DNA of 64,000 nucleotides from Spirosoma sp. KCTC 42546 (GTDB lineage Bacteria > Bacteroidota > Bacteroidia > Cytophagales > Spirosomataceae): positions 558,001 through 622,000 of the forward strand of contig NZ_CP041360.1 of the NCBI RefSeq assembly GCF_006965485.1, read 5' to 3'. The position numbers were made by a program, and so were the translations under genes. Shown here piece by piece: positions 36,901-45,017 of the stretch (the stretch's first letter is position 1; the number at the start of each line of letters is the position of its first letter). Below the pieces are notes generated by a model that worked only from the letters and a program-made list of their open reading frames with translations, was not told the DNA's origin and ran no database searches.

Positions 36901-37316
36901 TCGGTGGCGATCCGACCCGCAGTTATAGTGAACGACGGCTGAAACGCTCACCCCTGCGCGACGTTGCGGCCATGATTCGCTCCTTTTATTACGTAGGATA
37001 CGAAGGTTTTTTGCGGACCAATCAGGTGACGGACAATGATCTGGTTCGTATTTTACCCTATGCCGAGTTCTGGGCGCACTACATGAGTGGTTTCTTTATG
37101 CACGCGTATCTGGAAGCGGTTCGGGGTAGTTCGTTTATCCCAGCCGAACCGGACGATCTGCAAATGATGCTGGAAACGTACCTGCTCGAAAAAGCCATTA
37201 CCGATTTGAATCAGGAACTCAATCACCGTCCCGATTGGGTGCGCGTTCCCTTGCAGCTTATCAAATCCATTGTCGTAGCACCCGTCCCGGTTGTTTCTGA
37301 ACCGGAACTGGTGTAA
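33966..37316 (+). CDS. treS: Trehalose synthase-maltokinase fusion (TreS-Pep2)
   Basis: 1116 residues. N-terminal GH13 trehalose synthase, about 1-560: catalytic Asp near 210 (GFRLDAVPYL), Glu near 252 (FLAEANMWPED), Asp near 318 (RNHDELTLE), and the calcium/DGNGDGIGDF loop. It interconverts maltose and trehalose. C-terminal maltokinase, about 600-1110, with IHGDLQLEKIL near 958 and QDFGGDP as the phosphate-transfer and metal sites; it makes maltose-1-phosphate from maltose and ATP. The fusion channels trehalose into the GlgE glucan pathway; no GlgE is in the window. Single gene with operator array B upstream and a terminator 12 bp downstream. Confidence 0.95.
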   Translation: MSKTNLDLSDNLLWYKDAIIYELHIKAFRDGNGDGIGDFQGLLEKLDYLQELGVTAIWLLPFYPSPLRDDGYDIADYYTINKSYGDIEQFKILLDEAHRRNLKVITELVINHSSDQHPWFQRARKAPKGSPERDYYVWTDDPTQYKDVRIIFQDFEKSNWTWDNEAQQYYWHRFFHHQPDLNYDNPLVQDEVFRMIDYWCELGVDGFRLDAVPYLFEREGTNGENLSETHAFLKKLRKHVDDHFPGVVFLAEANMWPEDSASYFGDGDECHMNYHFPVMPRLFMSLQMEDRYPITDIFDQTPAIPDNCQWAIFLRNHDELTLEMVTDEERDYMYKTYAKDPKAKINLGIRHRLAPLLGNNRKKIELMNSLLFSLPGTPVIYYGDEIGMGDNVYLGDRDGVRTPMQWSPDRNAGFSTANPHKLYLPTILDPEYHYESVNVETQQQNTSSLFWFMKRMITLRKKHKAFGRGDLNFLTVENPKVLAFTRTYADETLLFVINLSKFSQPAQIELTGFSGYVPVEAFSQNSFPIVSENETYFFTLAPHDYQWFVLEKTHTDVIPAFQLPTINVALWGQILSNGTRERLETKVLPDYLLRTDWFSEKKQTMRSISILNHAPLLLPVGSAYILLLEVTYERGLPEIFQLIIAFASASQAAKLTHDCPQAILANLELGHESGILCDGLYLPEVQQALLYKMTENARHKEGNLAFQCTPLLAGYVREHSAIKSKLATSSHHYAAIIYDHCFLLKFYRKVDMAINPDTELTRFLSENAGFSYVPKFAGAVDMFSGGEPILLGVMQEGGARHGDGKTYVLERINNFIERVLARNQIQLATAVDVPRGTLSQSLALNDLPVETQELIGPRGAEQARLLGTRIGQMHRALASDSTHPDFAPEEFSLHYQRSLFSGLQSLVRESYQSQQRNLQRLPDDVRAEVEQMLGRKDDVLNLLKRIYSKKLDTSKIRIHGDLQLEKILLTGKDIAIQDFGGDPTRSYSERRLKRSPLRDVAAMIRSFYYVGYEGFLRTNQVTDNDLVRILPYAEFWAHYMSGFFMHAYLEAVRGSSFIPAEPDDLQMMLETYLLEKAITDLNQELNHRPDWVRVPLQLIKSIVVAPVPVVSEPELV

Positions 37317-37328
37317 GTATGAATGGAG

Positions 37329-37361
37329 AGGCAGGCCATATCCCCTGGGTATGGCCTGCCT
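37329..37361 (+). terminator. Terminator of the trehalose synthase gene
   Basis: Perfect 12 bp stem AGGCAGGCCATA (37329-37340) with TATGGCCTGCCT (37350-37361), 9 nt loop; no long T-run. Confidence 0.65.
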
Positions 37362-37425
37362 GATAACCACCGTAAATATGGAACCTGTTTAAACTTTATT
37401 TTTTATATCTCCAATGCGCTTTAGT

Positions 37426-37528
37426 TTAACCGCAGAGAGCGCTGAGACAAAGCCGCAAAGAACGCTGAGTTTGCTGACTGAATTTCTTTGCGGTCTTTGC
37501 GCTTTGCCTTAGCGTTCTTTGCGGTTAA
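37426..37528. repeat. Long imperfect inverted repeat of the CCGCAAAGAACGCT type
   Basis: Two arms of about 44 bp (37426-37469 and 37485-37528) start TTAACCGCAGAGAGCGCTGA and its counterpart, around a 15 bp centre. Within the arms, CGCAAAGA/CGCTGAG-like words recur. It lies between treS and the trehalase gene. A related run of CACAGAGAACACTGAG words occurs at 60197-60245. Looks like a dispersed extragenic palindrome. Confidence 0.7.
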
Positions 37529-37571
37529 TTTGAAAAGTTTAAACAGCTTAATGATTATTGAAAACATTTGC

Positions 37572-39182
37572 ATGAGGCAACCAATAAAACCTTTTTTAAC
37601 GCTTACTTTCATCATTTTTAGCCTGGCTTCTGTTCAGAGTCAGCAGGTTCTCGAAAAAAAAGCATACGCCGTTACCCGGAATCTGGCTGGCCCCGACGAA
37701 CAGTTTGGAGCCTTATTCGAGGCCGTTCAGATGAAAGCCGTTTTTCCGGACTCCAAAACCTTTGCCGATTGTACGCCTAAATTTCCACCAGAAACGATTC
37801 TGTCCAATTACGAAATTGCCCGTCAGCGTAGGGATTTCAATCTGAAAGCGTTTGTTCTACAGAACTTTACGGTACCGATAAAGCCAGCGTCTGGCTATAC
37901 CAGTAAAGCCGGGCAATCAGCTCAACAGCACATTACAGATTTATGGCCTGTGCTTACCCGGCCCGCTTCTCTTACATCTAAGGCAGCTCAACAGGCCGGG
38001 TCGCTGATTTCCTTACCAAAGCCCTACGTTGTGCCGGGCGGACGTTTTGGCGAAATTTATTACTGGGACAGCTATTTCACGATGCTGGGTTTGAGGGCAT
38101 CGGGCCAGACTAGCCAGATTCGGAACATGGTCGACAATTTTGCCTACCTGATCAAAACGGTTGGCTTTATTCCCAACGGCAATCGAACCTACTTTCTGGG
38201 ACGATCGCAACCACCGTTTTTTTCGTTTATGGTGAGCCTATTGAGCGAAATGCAGGGACGCCGGGTGCTGATCAATTATCTGCCCCAGTTGCAACAGGAA
38301 TATGATTTCTGGATGGATGGGAAAGACCAACTGACCGCACAGCACCCCGCTCACCGGCGGGTCGTTCGGCTGGCCGAAGACGTTTACCTGAACCGCTATT
38401 ACGATGATAAACAAACACCCCGTCCGGAGTCGTACCGGGAGGATGTTCAACTGGCCCGACGCACCAAAGATCCGAAAATGCTGTATCAACATCTTCGGGC
38501 AGCAGCCGAATCAGGCTGGGATTTTAGCAGCCGCTGGTTTCGCGACGGAAAAAACCTTCAAACGATCCACACAACGGATTTTATTCCGGTTGATTTGAAC
38601 GCCCTGCTTGTTCATCTGGAACAAACCCTGGCCGAAGCGTATCGGATGAAGGGTGATGAGACTCAATCGAAAACGTACCTGCACCTGGCTCAACAACGGC
38701 GAGAGGCTATTCAACGTTACTGCTGGAATGCGAAAAGTCAGTTTTATTTTGACTATGATTTTGTAGCCAGAAAACCATCTACGGTTTATTCACTGGCGGC
38801 TGTCTATCCGCTTTTTGTACGAATCGCTACGGCCAGTCAGGCTATGGCTGTTGCCCGCAAACTGGAACAATCCTTCCTGAAACCCGGCGGGCTGACTACC
38901 ACGCTCGTCCGCACGGGCGAGCAGTGGGATGCGCCAAACGGCTGGGCTCCCTTGCAGTGGCTGGCTATTCGGGGTTTACGGAATTATAGACAGCTACCAC
39001 TGGCTGCTAAAATTAAAGCCAACTGGGTAAACGAGAACTTACGGGTATATAAAGCCAGCGGTAAGATGGTCGAAAAATACGATGTGGTCAGTACGGCAGC
39101 GGCCAAGGGCGGGGAATATCCTAACCAGGACGGTTTCGGTTGGACAAACGGCGTATTGCTGAAGCTTTTGAGTGAAAAGTGA
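37572..39182 (+). CDS. treA: Periplasmic trehalase (GH37)
   Basis: 536 residues from ATG 37572, which starts a good signal peptide (MRQPIKPFLTLTFIIFSLAS, ending VQSQ); the longer frame would begin inside the inverted repeat. Family signatures: PGGRFGEIYYWDSYF, PNGNRTYFLGRSQPPFFSF, the catalytic Asp in ESGWDFSSRW, QWDAPNGWAPLQWL and the Glu in GGEYPNQDGFGWTNG. Hydrolyses trehalose to two glucose in the periplasm. Next to treS, it can recover exported or scavenged trehalose. Confidence 0.95.
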   Translation: MRQPIKPFLTLTFIIFSLASVQSQQVLEKKAYAVTRNLAGPDEQFGALFEAVQMKAVFPDSKTFADCTPKFPPETILSNYEIARQRRDFNLKAFVLQNFTVPIKPASGYTSKAGQSAQQHITDLWPVLTRPASLTSKAAQQAGSLISLPKPYVVPGGRFGEIYYWDSYFTMLGLRASGQTSQIRNMVDNFAYLIKTVGFIPNGNRTYFLGRSQPPFFSFMVSLLSEMQGRRVLINYLPQLQQEYDFWMDGKDQLTAQHPAHRRVVRLAEDVYLNRYYDDKQTPRPESYREDVQLARRTKDPKMLYQHLRAAAESGWDFSSRWFRDGKNLQTIHTTDFIPVDLNALLVHLEQTLAEAYRMKGDETQSKTYLHLAQQRREAIQRYCWNAKSQFYFDYDFVARKPSTVYSLAAVYPLFVRIATASQAMAVARKLEQSFLKPGGLTTTLVRTGEQWDAPNGWAPLQWLAIRGLRNYRQLPLAAKIKANWVNENLRVYKASGKMVEKYDVVSTAAAKGGEYPNQDGFGWTNGVLLKLLSEK

Positions 39183-39193
39183 GCCTTATATAA

Positions 39194-39409
39194 TCAACCG
39201 CACTCCACCCAATTTCTCAACGCGATATTGAAACCGCTGACCGGAATCTGCCATTTAGTAGATAGCTCTTGGATCAATTCGGGACCGAAATAGCCATTTA
39301 TCCGTTTGTACGTAACATCAATACTATAAAGCGCTGTTTTTAAATCATCGGTCTTCGTCAACAATTTATCCGTTTGCTTTAGAAACCTGTACCCTTCCCT
39401 TCTGTTCCT
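39194..39409 (-). other. Start-less open stretch, possible gene remnant
   Basis: 71 codons open on the minus strand with protein-like composition (KTALYSIDVTYKRINGYFGP, then a Trp/Pro-containing tail) but without ATG; it overlaps the tail of the next gene in another frame. It may be the lost C-terminus of that gene after a frameshift. Not recognised. Confidence 0.25.
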
Positions 39410-39713
39410 TCAGCTTCACTTCCTGAGCTTCCTCAAACCAGCCCCACTCTTCTAGCCGGGCTAAAAAGACATTAACCAGTAACCGTTTCCTGCCTGGGCT
39501 TGCTCTGTCCAGTAAAGGTTTAATCAGGACTGGATTAGCCAACACATAAACCTGATAGGGGGCACCGATTGGTCCGAACTCCTCCGGTTCTAATCGGTAG
39601 GGTAGGCCGTATATAAACTTGGGGGGCTTCTTGGTCCAGTAGTCTGAGCCTAATTGACGGACGTTTTGGCGGGATGGGTCGTCGTACAGGTAAAATCGAA
39701 TAAGATAGTTCAT
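39366..39713 (-). CDS. Hypothetical protein (115 aa)
   Basis: ATG at 39713 (an ATG 27 bp upstream is less likely). Soluble and basic, with aromatic-rich first half (MNYLIRFYLYDDPSRQNVRQ, YGLPYRLEPEEFGPIGAP) and a helical second half containing LVNVFLARLEEWGWFEEA. I do not recognise the family. The C-terminal tail is low in complexity and the downstream frame hints that it may be shortened by a frameshift. Confidence 0.45.
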   Translation of the reverse strand: MNYLIRFYLYDDPSRQNVRQLGSDYWTKKPPKFIYGLPYRLEPEEFGPIGAPYQVYVLANPVLIKPLLDRASPGRKRLLVNVFLARLEEWGWFEEAQEVKLKEQKGRVQVSKANG

Positions 39714-39806
39714 CGTGCTTAAATCCAAGTTCCACTGCAATGCTTAATACTCAATTAGAATTTGATAGAAATAGGCAGTGGAGCGCTTGAAAGGCATGAC
39801 GAACTA

Positions 39807-41564
39807 CTACACTGCTTTATAAACCACGATCGATTCGGGCTCTAGAATAAGCGTATCCTCATCCGAGAGAAAATCTAGGGAAGCCCCAGGACCGTCCCAA
39901 ATCGGGTCTGCCGAATCGAGTAACTTCTGCCAGTTTTTTCCCAGAGACGGTAACGTAATCGGCTGATCTTCCCTCGAAAAGTTCATCAGACACAGTACGT
40001 GATTATCTCGACACCATCGGTGAAGTATCATCGTCTGCTGGTCTTTCCGGTGATTGATTTCTACCTGCTTCGGGTTCAGATGGTACAGTGCTGGTTGTGA
40101 TCGGCGTAAGGCGGTTAGCGCCTGGTAATACTGGTAAAGTGTTTTATTCGGAACCTGATCCAGTAATTCCCAGGCCAGCGGCTTATCATGGGTTAACAAA
40201 GCTGCTTTGTCTGTTACATGAACAGCCGGAACGGGACTGGTTTGCAGTGATTCCGCAAAGGGATTCGTTGCGCCCCATTCTTCGCCCATAAACAGGGTAG
40301 GAATATAGGGACTCATCATAATGGAACCGGCCGTCAGCTTTAACAATTCGAGGCTAATAACCTGTTCATCTTCTTCAGATACTGCATAATTACCAGTCTG
40401 CTTGTAGTTCTGCGAAACCACCAGCAGGGGGGCATCAGGTACAGTTTTTGTCTGCCGATCAAACAGTTCCTGCAGAATTGATGAAAATTGAGCATTATAT
40501 ACATAATCCTCCCGGTAGGTTTTCGTCTGGTGACCACCGTTCTTATCGGTAAGGTAGTAGCTTTTGCAATCATCGTCAGTCATTGCTGACGGAACAGCAC
40601 CAACTTCCAGGCCAGTTGGGCTATACATGGGAATTTCGGTCAGATCCTGCTCAACAAGCAGATAATACTGCCGACCGGTTCGGGTAGTCAATTGATTGGT
40701 GTGTTCCCGGATTTCCTGCAATAAATTCCCAAAGTCGCTTCGTGATGGGTCGGCGTTCAGACGAATTCCGTCGGCATGAAAATCACGGAACCACATCAGG
40801 GCATTTTCAATCAGGTAACGCCGATACGCTTCCCGCTGACGCTCATTTTGTTGTAACGTCTTGGTTGGATTGGCGGCTTGTTTACGGGGTAGATACGTGT
40901 CAAAACCCCGATTGCTGGTTGTTGGCTGATCAATTGAATTTGGGGCAATATCCAGAATGACCGCTATGCCCTCATAATGGCAGGCATTGATCAGGTATTG
41001 TAACTGGGTGGCCCCCCCGTAACACGATTGAACAGCATAGATAAAGGATTCCTTATAGTGCTGTTCTTTTGAATCAGGAAATGGGGCAACAGGCCTGATG
41101 ACGAGGGCGTTGATGCCTAATTTTTTCAAATGGCCGAGTTTGCTACTAATAGCCTGTAGCGTGCCTTCGGGCGTAAAGGTGTGGATGTCGAGTTCATAGA
41201 TAATGTACTCATCGAGGGGCGGGTTAATCCAACAGGAGTCTTCCCAGTAGAATTTGCCTGTATCTACTGCCTGAGAAGGGCCATATACACCCTCAGGCTG
41301 TGCCAGGGATGCCGGATCGGCACATTCCTTCTCATCGTCGAGCACAAACGTATACGTATCTCCAGGTTTGATCAGGTCGGTTTCCAGATTCCAGTAGCCT
41401 GAATTATCGTTTGTTAATGGAAGGTGTACAGGCTGATCATGGATAGCTAGCGCTACCTGTTTGGCCTGAGGGGCCCAGAGAACCACGTTCGCTTGTTGTT
41501 CAGTGGGAAAGGTAATGCCAAGGGTTCGTCTGGTTATATCGGGGTGATTTATCATAGGTTTCAT
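39807..41564 (-). CDS. TreZ-like GH13 protein lacking catalytic residues
   Basis: 585 residues from ATG 41564 (chosen because the longer frame overlaps a small gene). Domain order of malto-oligosyltrehalose trehalohydrolase: CBM48-like start (ANVVLWAPQAKQVALAI), DPASLAQPEGVYGPSQAVD, YELDIHTFTPEGTLQAIS, SYGGATQLQYLINACHYEGI, then the barrel. The nucleophile motif reads GIRLNADPS, so Asp is Asn (about 270); the acid Glu near 305 remains (LLVEQDL); the third carboxylate motif QNHDQxGN reads QNYKQTGN, so Asp is Lys (about 388). YNH-like substrate motifs are also changed. Expected hydrolysis is unlikely. No TreY partner is present. Confidence 0.85.
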   Translation of the reverse strand: MKPMINHPDITRRTLGITFPTEQQANVVLWAPQAKQVALAIHDQPVHLPLTNDNSGYWNLETDLIKPGDTYTFVLDDEKECADPASLAQPEGVYGPSQAVDTGKFYWEDSCWINPPLDEYIIYELDIHTFTPEGTLQAISSKLGHLKKLGINALVIRPVAPFPDSKEQHYKESFIYAVQSCYGGATQLQYLINACHYEGIAVILDIAPNSIDQPTTSNRGFDTYLPRKQAANPTKTLQQNERQREAYRRYLIENALMWFRDFHADGIRLNADPSRSDFGNLLQEIREHTNQLTTRTGRQYYLLVEQDLTEIPMYSPTGLEVGAVPSAMTDDDCKSYYLTDKNGGHQTKTYREDYVYNAQFSSILQELFDRQTKTVPDAPLLVVSQNYKQTGNYAVSEEDEQVISLELLKLTAGSIMMSPYIPTLFMGEEWGATNPFAESLQTSPVPAVHVTDKAALLTHDKPLAWELLDQVPNKTLYQYYQALTALRRSQPALYHLNPKQVEINHRKDQQTMILHRWCRDNHVLCLMNFSREDQPITLPSLGKNWQKLLDSADPIWDGPGASLDFLSDEDTLILEPESIVVYKAV

Positions 41565-41577
41565 AAGTAGGTTAGGG

Positions 41578-41709
41578 CTAAGGAGCCAGAAATTCCCGAA
41601 CATTAATTCGTTTTTGAATCATGTGGGCTAGCTTCCAGACTTGATAACCAGATAGCAAAAAGGCTATGGCTGAGAGGGCAATGAGCGATCCTGTAAGACG
41701 AGTTATCAT
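41578..41709 (-). CDS. Small membrane protein upstream of the TreZ-like gene (43 aa)
   Basis: ATG 41709 to TAG 41578. MITRLTGSLIALSAIAFLLS forms one membrane helix, followed by an amphipathic basic tail (HMIQKRINVREFLAP). It ends 13 bp before the next ATG, and operator array C lies 55 bp upstream of its start, so it is placed as the first gene of that transcript. Function unknown. Confidence 0.55.
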   Translation of the reverse strand: MITRLTGSLIALSAIAFLLSGYQVWKLAHMIQKRINVREFLAP

Positions 41710-41763
41710 GTTATTTCTGTTGCGTAGTTTATGGTTGATGGTAACCAAAGTACGCCGGGCCGA

Positions 41764-41803
41764 CTTAGAATAGGCTTAAGCAGATCTTAGAAAATCCTTA
41801 GAA
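41764..41803 (-). promoter_or_regulatory. Operator array C upstream of the small-ORF/TreZ-like operon
   Basis: On the plus strand CTTAGA (41764), CTTAAG (41775), CTTAGA (41786), CTTAGA (41797), exactly 11 bp apart. In gene sense TCTAAG, TCTAAG, CTTAAG, TCTAAG. It also lies about 150 bp before the nhaD start on the other strand and could serve both. Confidence 0.65.
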
Positions 41804-41954
41804 CAGTAGGTTTCGGCTAACAAATTGGTCCCCTGTGCGTATGTTAGCGGTCGTGAACCTGGCCTAACGTGTAGCAATAGATCAAGCTGTGCGTCCAGTG
41901 ACCGCAGCATTTTAAGTGGCGGCTTTGTTCTTCCTCGTTTTCGTCCATAGACTC

Positions 41955-43235
41955 ATGACATCAATTATTCTGGTCTTTATTGTTGGGTATGTCTTAATTA
42001 CCCTTGAACACCCCATTCATTTTAGCAAAACGGCCACGGCGCTGATTACCGGCGTTCTTTGCTGGACAATCTATATTCTTTCTGTTGAGCAACCAGAGCC
42101 CGTTTGAGATCAATTAGGGCACCATCTTAGCGACATTGCCCAAATCCTTTTTTTCTTACTGGGGGTGATGACCATTGTGGAGCTTATCGACATTCACGAT
42201 GGATTCACCCTTATCACCGACCGCGTTGCCACGCGAAGTCCTAAAGTGCTGTTGTGGCTCATCGGAATACTGACCTTTGTTTTATCGGCTTTGCTGGACA
42301 ATCTGGCCTGCGCGATTGTGATGGTGTCTGTCACCCGAAAATTAGTACGTAACCCAGAACAGCGTCGGTTGATGGCGGGAATGATTATTATTGCCGCTAA
42401 CGCCGGTGGTGCCTGGTCACCCATTGGCGATGTTACGACGACGATGCTCTGGATTGGCGGGAGGATTACTACCGAGCGCATAATTGGGCAGTTGTTTTTT
42501 CCCAGCCTGGTCTCGTTACTCATTCCTCTGATTGGATTAACGTTTTGGATTCAACCTCCAGCTGAAGCTGAAGACCTAACCGGTAAACGGGGTGTGAGCC
42601 GTCCTTATGTAACACCCCAGCACCGGCGTGACCGGCGAATTATGTTTGCCGCGGGCTTGAGTGCTATTTTGATGGTACCCATCATGAAGACGATCACGCA
42701 TTTACCACCCTATATGGCCATGATGCTGGCTTTGGGCGTCGTGTGGGGAATATCGGAAATTATACATGCCGACAAAGACGAGCAGGACCGTAAGCGCTAC
42801 ACGGCGGCCTATGCCCTGAGCAAGGTTGACATTCCCAGTATCTTATTTTTTTTAGGTATTCTCCTGGCGGTAAGCGCTCTGGAAGCAACGGAAACGTTGA
42901 CGATAGTTGCCCGTTGGCTGAATCAAACTATTGGTACTATTGATGTGATTATCCTCATTATTGGGGTGGCTTCTGCCATTGTCGATAATGTGCCCATTGT
43001 GGCAGCTGTTATGGGCATGTATGATCTAAGCCTGTATCCACCTGATGCCAGGTTATGGGAATTATTAGCCTATTGTGCAGGAACAGGCGGCAGTTTGCTG
43101 GTCATTGGCTCAGCAGCTGGTGTGGCCGTGATGGGCATGGAACGATTAGAATTTGGCTGGTACCTCCGGCGAATAAGTGGCCTGGCCGTTCTGGGCTATA
43201 TTGCTGGTGCAATGACCTATCTAGCGATGTATTGA
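41955..43235 (+). pseudogene. nhaD: NhaD-type Na+/H+ antiporter with an in-frame stop
   Basis: Full frame would give about 426 residues. The first 50 codons (MTSIILVFIVGYVLITLEHP, ATALITGVLCWTIYIL) are the usual NhaD start. A TGA at 42105-42107 interrupts the frame between VEQPEPV and DQLGHHLSDIAQILFFLLG, which is also conserved NhaD sequence in the same frame. From ATG 42165 the protein continues to the end (VELIDIHDGF, LDNLACAIVMVSV, NAGGAWSPIGDVTTTML, DNVPIVAAVMGMY). A protein started at 42165 (356 residues) would lack the first two helices. It may be recent loss of function, readthrough or a two-piece product. Confidence 0.8.
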
Positions 43236-43284
43236 CTTACCTTACAGGGTAGTGCGTTTTAATGTGAACTGGGTTGTTTTCAGG

Positions 43285-43548
43285 CTAATCGTAAGCGGGT
43301 TTATCAATGCTCGGCTTGTTGTTTGGATTGCGATTCGGATTCATAACCCGCACGTTTTCTCCTGGCTCATCGGGGCCGTCCATGTACTTATCCGTCAGTT
43401 CCTGGTTGGGAAGTTTCTCGTCGGGTAAATCGCTGACAGGTTGTTCGGCACTTACCCCACTGTGCCTTTCCGCCGATTGGTTTTCCAGCCCATTGGGTGA
43501 AATGGCCTGTTTGGCCTGGATGATAGCTTCTCTGTCTTTGCTTTCCAT
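43285..43548 (-). CDS. Small hydrophilic protein, unknown function
   Basis: 87 residues, no hydrophobic segment, rich in Asn, Pro, Asp, Glu and Lys. The second half (NQELTDKYMDGPDEPGENVR, NPNRNPNNKPSIDKPAYD) looks like a conserved motif of short Bacteroidota proteins and is probably disordered. Such hydrophilic peptides are common among stress-induced proteins; this is inference. It sits 45 bp downstream of the hydroxylase gene on the same strand. Confidence 0.6.
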   Translation of the reverse strand: MESKDREAIIQAKQAISPNGLENQSAERHSGVSAEQPVSDLPDEKLPNQELTDKYMDGPDEPGENVRVMNPNRNPNNKPSIDKPAYD

Positions 43549-43593
43549 ATCGTGATCGAATCGTTTACATGTGTATTGATCGTAATCTGTAAG

Positions 43594-44538
43594 TTATACC
43601 GCCCGTTCAACTAATTCATTCGCCGAAACGGTCTCCACGTTGGCACGCTGCTGCTTTTGCCGGGCTACTTCAATGGGGCTACCAAATAGGTAGAACCATT
43701 TACGACGGAATCCCTTCGCCCGTTTCACATCGTGGATAATGTCCTTCAACTCATGGAAGTTGATATGGAATGGATTGGCCTTCTGATCTATATTCGTCGT
43801 AATTCCATAGATGGGGCGCTCTTCTTCGGGCTGGTAGGTTCCAAACAGGCGATCCCAGAAAATAAAAGTTGCCCCGAAGTTTTTATCGATGTATTTCTCC
43901 TGCGATCCATGATGAACGCGGTGATTAGAGGGGGTAGCAAATACAAACTCGACCCAGCGCGGCATTTTTTTGATGTATTCGGTATGAACCCAGAATTGAA
44001 ATAATACCGCTAGTTGATTGGTCGTAAAGAAAATAATCGGATGAAAGCCAATGAGGGCCACCGGCAGGAAAAAAATGGTTTTGAGGTATTGAATCCAGCT
44101 CAGCCGGAACGAAACGCTCAGATTATAGTGCTCACCTGAATGATGAACAACGTGGGTTGCCCACCAGAATCGTTGTTCATGTGAAATTCGGTGCGCCCAG
44201 TAACTAAAGAAATCGAAGATGATGTAGCAGGGGATCAACGTCCACCACTGCAACGCCATACGCCAGGGCAACTGATTATACAGCCATACAAGCCCATAAA
44301 GCAGTCCTAGTTTGATCGCAAGACCAATTACCACCGATCCTAGCCCAACCAGTACAGAGCCCACAGTCTCCCATTTTTCGTAGAACGGATTTTCCTGAAC
44401 ATACGTAACGACCATTTCAATGGCGGTCAGTAGAAACATAATGGGAGCAGCCCATAAGATGAGATTAGGGGCTCCTTGTTCAATCATCCAGATATGGTCG
44501 ATTGAAATTGGGGGAGCACCAACTAGCGATTCACCCAT
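43594..44538 (-). CDS. Fatty acid hydroxylase/sterol desaturase family protein, AGMO-like
   Basis: 314 residues, about five membrane segments. The diiron histidine motifs are all present: WAHRISHEQRFWWATHVVHH (HxxxH and HxxHH), GEHYNLSVSFR, HTEY and NHRVHHG. This motif set and the WxTHxVHHSxExYNL layout match alkylglycerol monooxygenase-type hydroxylases, which cleave ether lipids with oxygen. It acts in the membrane. Possibly co-transcribed with the small hydrophilic protein after it. No regulator site was recognised upstream. Confidence 0.9.
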   Translation of the reverse strand: MGESLVGAPPISIDHIWMIEQGAPNLILWAAPIMFLLTAIEMVVTYVQENPFYEKWETVGSVLVGLGSVVIGLAIKLGLLYGLVWLYNQLPWRMALQWWTLIPCYIIFDFFSYWAHRISHEQRFWWATHVVHHSGEHYNLSVSFRLSWIQYLKTIFFLPVALIGFHPIIFFTTNQLAVLFQFWVHTEYIKKMPRWVEFVFATPSNHRVHHGSQEKYIDKNFGATFIFWDRLFGTYQPEEERPIYGITTNIDQKANPFHINFHELKDIIHDVKRAKGFRRKWFYLFGSPIEVARQKQQRANVETVSANELVERAV

Positions 44539-44638
44539 GATAAAGAAAGTTTATTTTTCGTTGAGTAGTATATAGAACCGGTTAAGCCGTTTCTGATCGA
44601 TCAGATCACCCTGCTCTTTTGGGGATTCCTGTCGATAG

Positions 44639-44878
44639 TTAAGTTAGTTGCTCTTGCCTAATCGGCTCAAAATGGTGCGGGTTTATAAATACTAGTGTAT
44701 GATCTGCCAGTCGGACCTGTTGCCAGGCTGGGCCACTCCCAAAAAGTTCATCCTGGAACCAGACCGTTTCTCCTTTTGGGATCTGGCCTCTGTACGACTG
44801 GGTTGGGTCGGCGGGATCGCTAATCCAGTCCGTATTCTGGATAGCCCGGCTAGGATGATTAAATCCGCTAATGGCCAT
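44639..44878 (-). CDS. Small conserved-type hypothetical protein (79 aa)
   Basis: ATG at 44878 (8 codons inside the longest frame). Soluble. Contains WISDPADPTQSYRGQIPKGE and VWFQDELFGSGPAWQQVRLA, a pattern of aromatic and Gly residues that looks like a folded SH3-like beta barrel. It is clearly protein-like. Function unknown. Confidence 0.6.
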   Translation of the reverse strand: MAISGFNHPSRAIQNTDWISDPADPTQSYRGQIPKGETVWFQDELFGSGPAWQQVRLADHTLVFINPHHFEPIRQEQLT

Positions 44879-45017
44879 TGAAGAATGACATTTTGGCTGC
44901 ATAACTTGTTGGAGTTTTACGATTTAAATTGCCCAAATGGTTTTAAAGAGAGTTATCTGGAAATCGTAAATTGTCGAATGAGAAAACCATTGAATTGCCG
45001 CTGAATCTGGGCTTGTT

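Noticed and set aside
42165..43235. NhaD taken simply as an intact 356-residue protein
   Set aside because: The upstream in-frame sequence before the TGA and after it is conserved NhaD sequence, so this start would drop essential helices.
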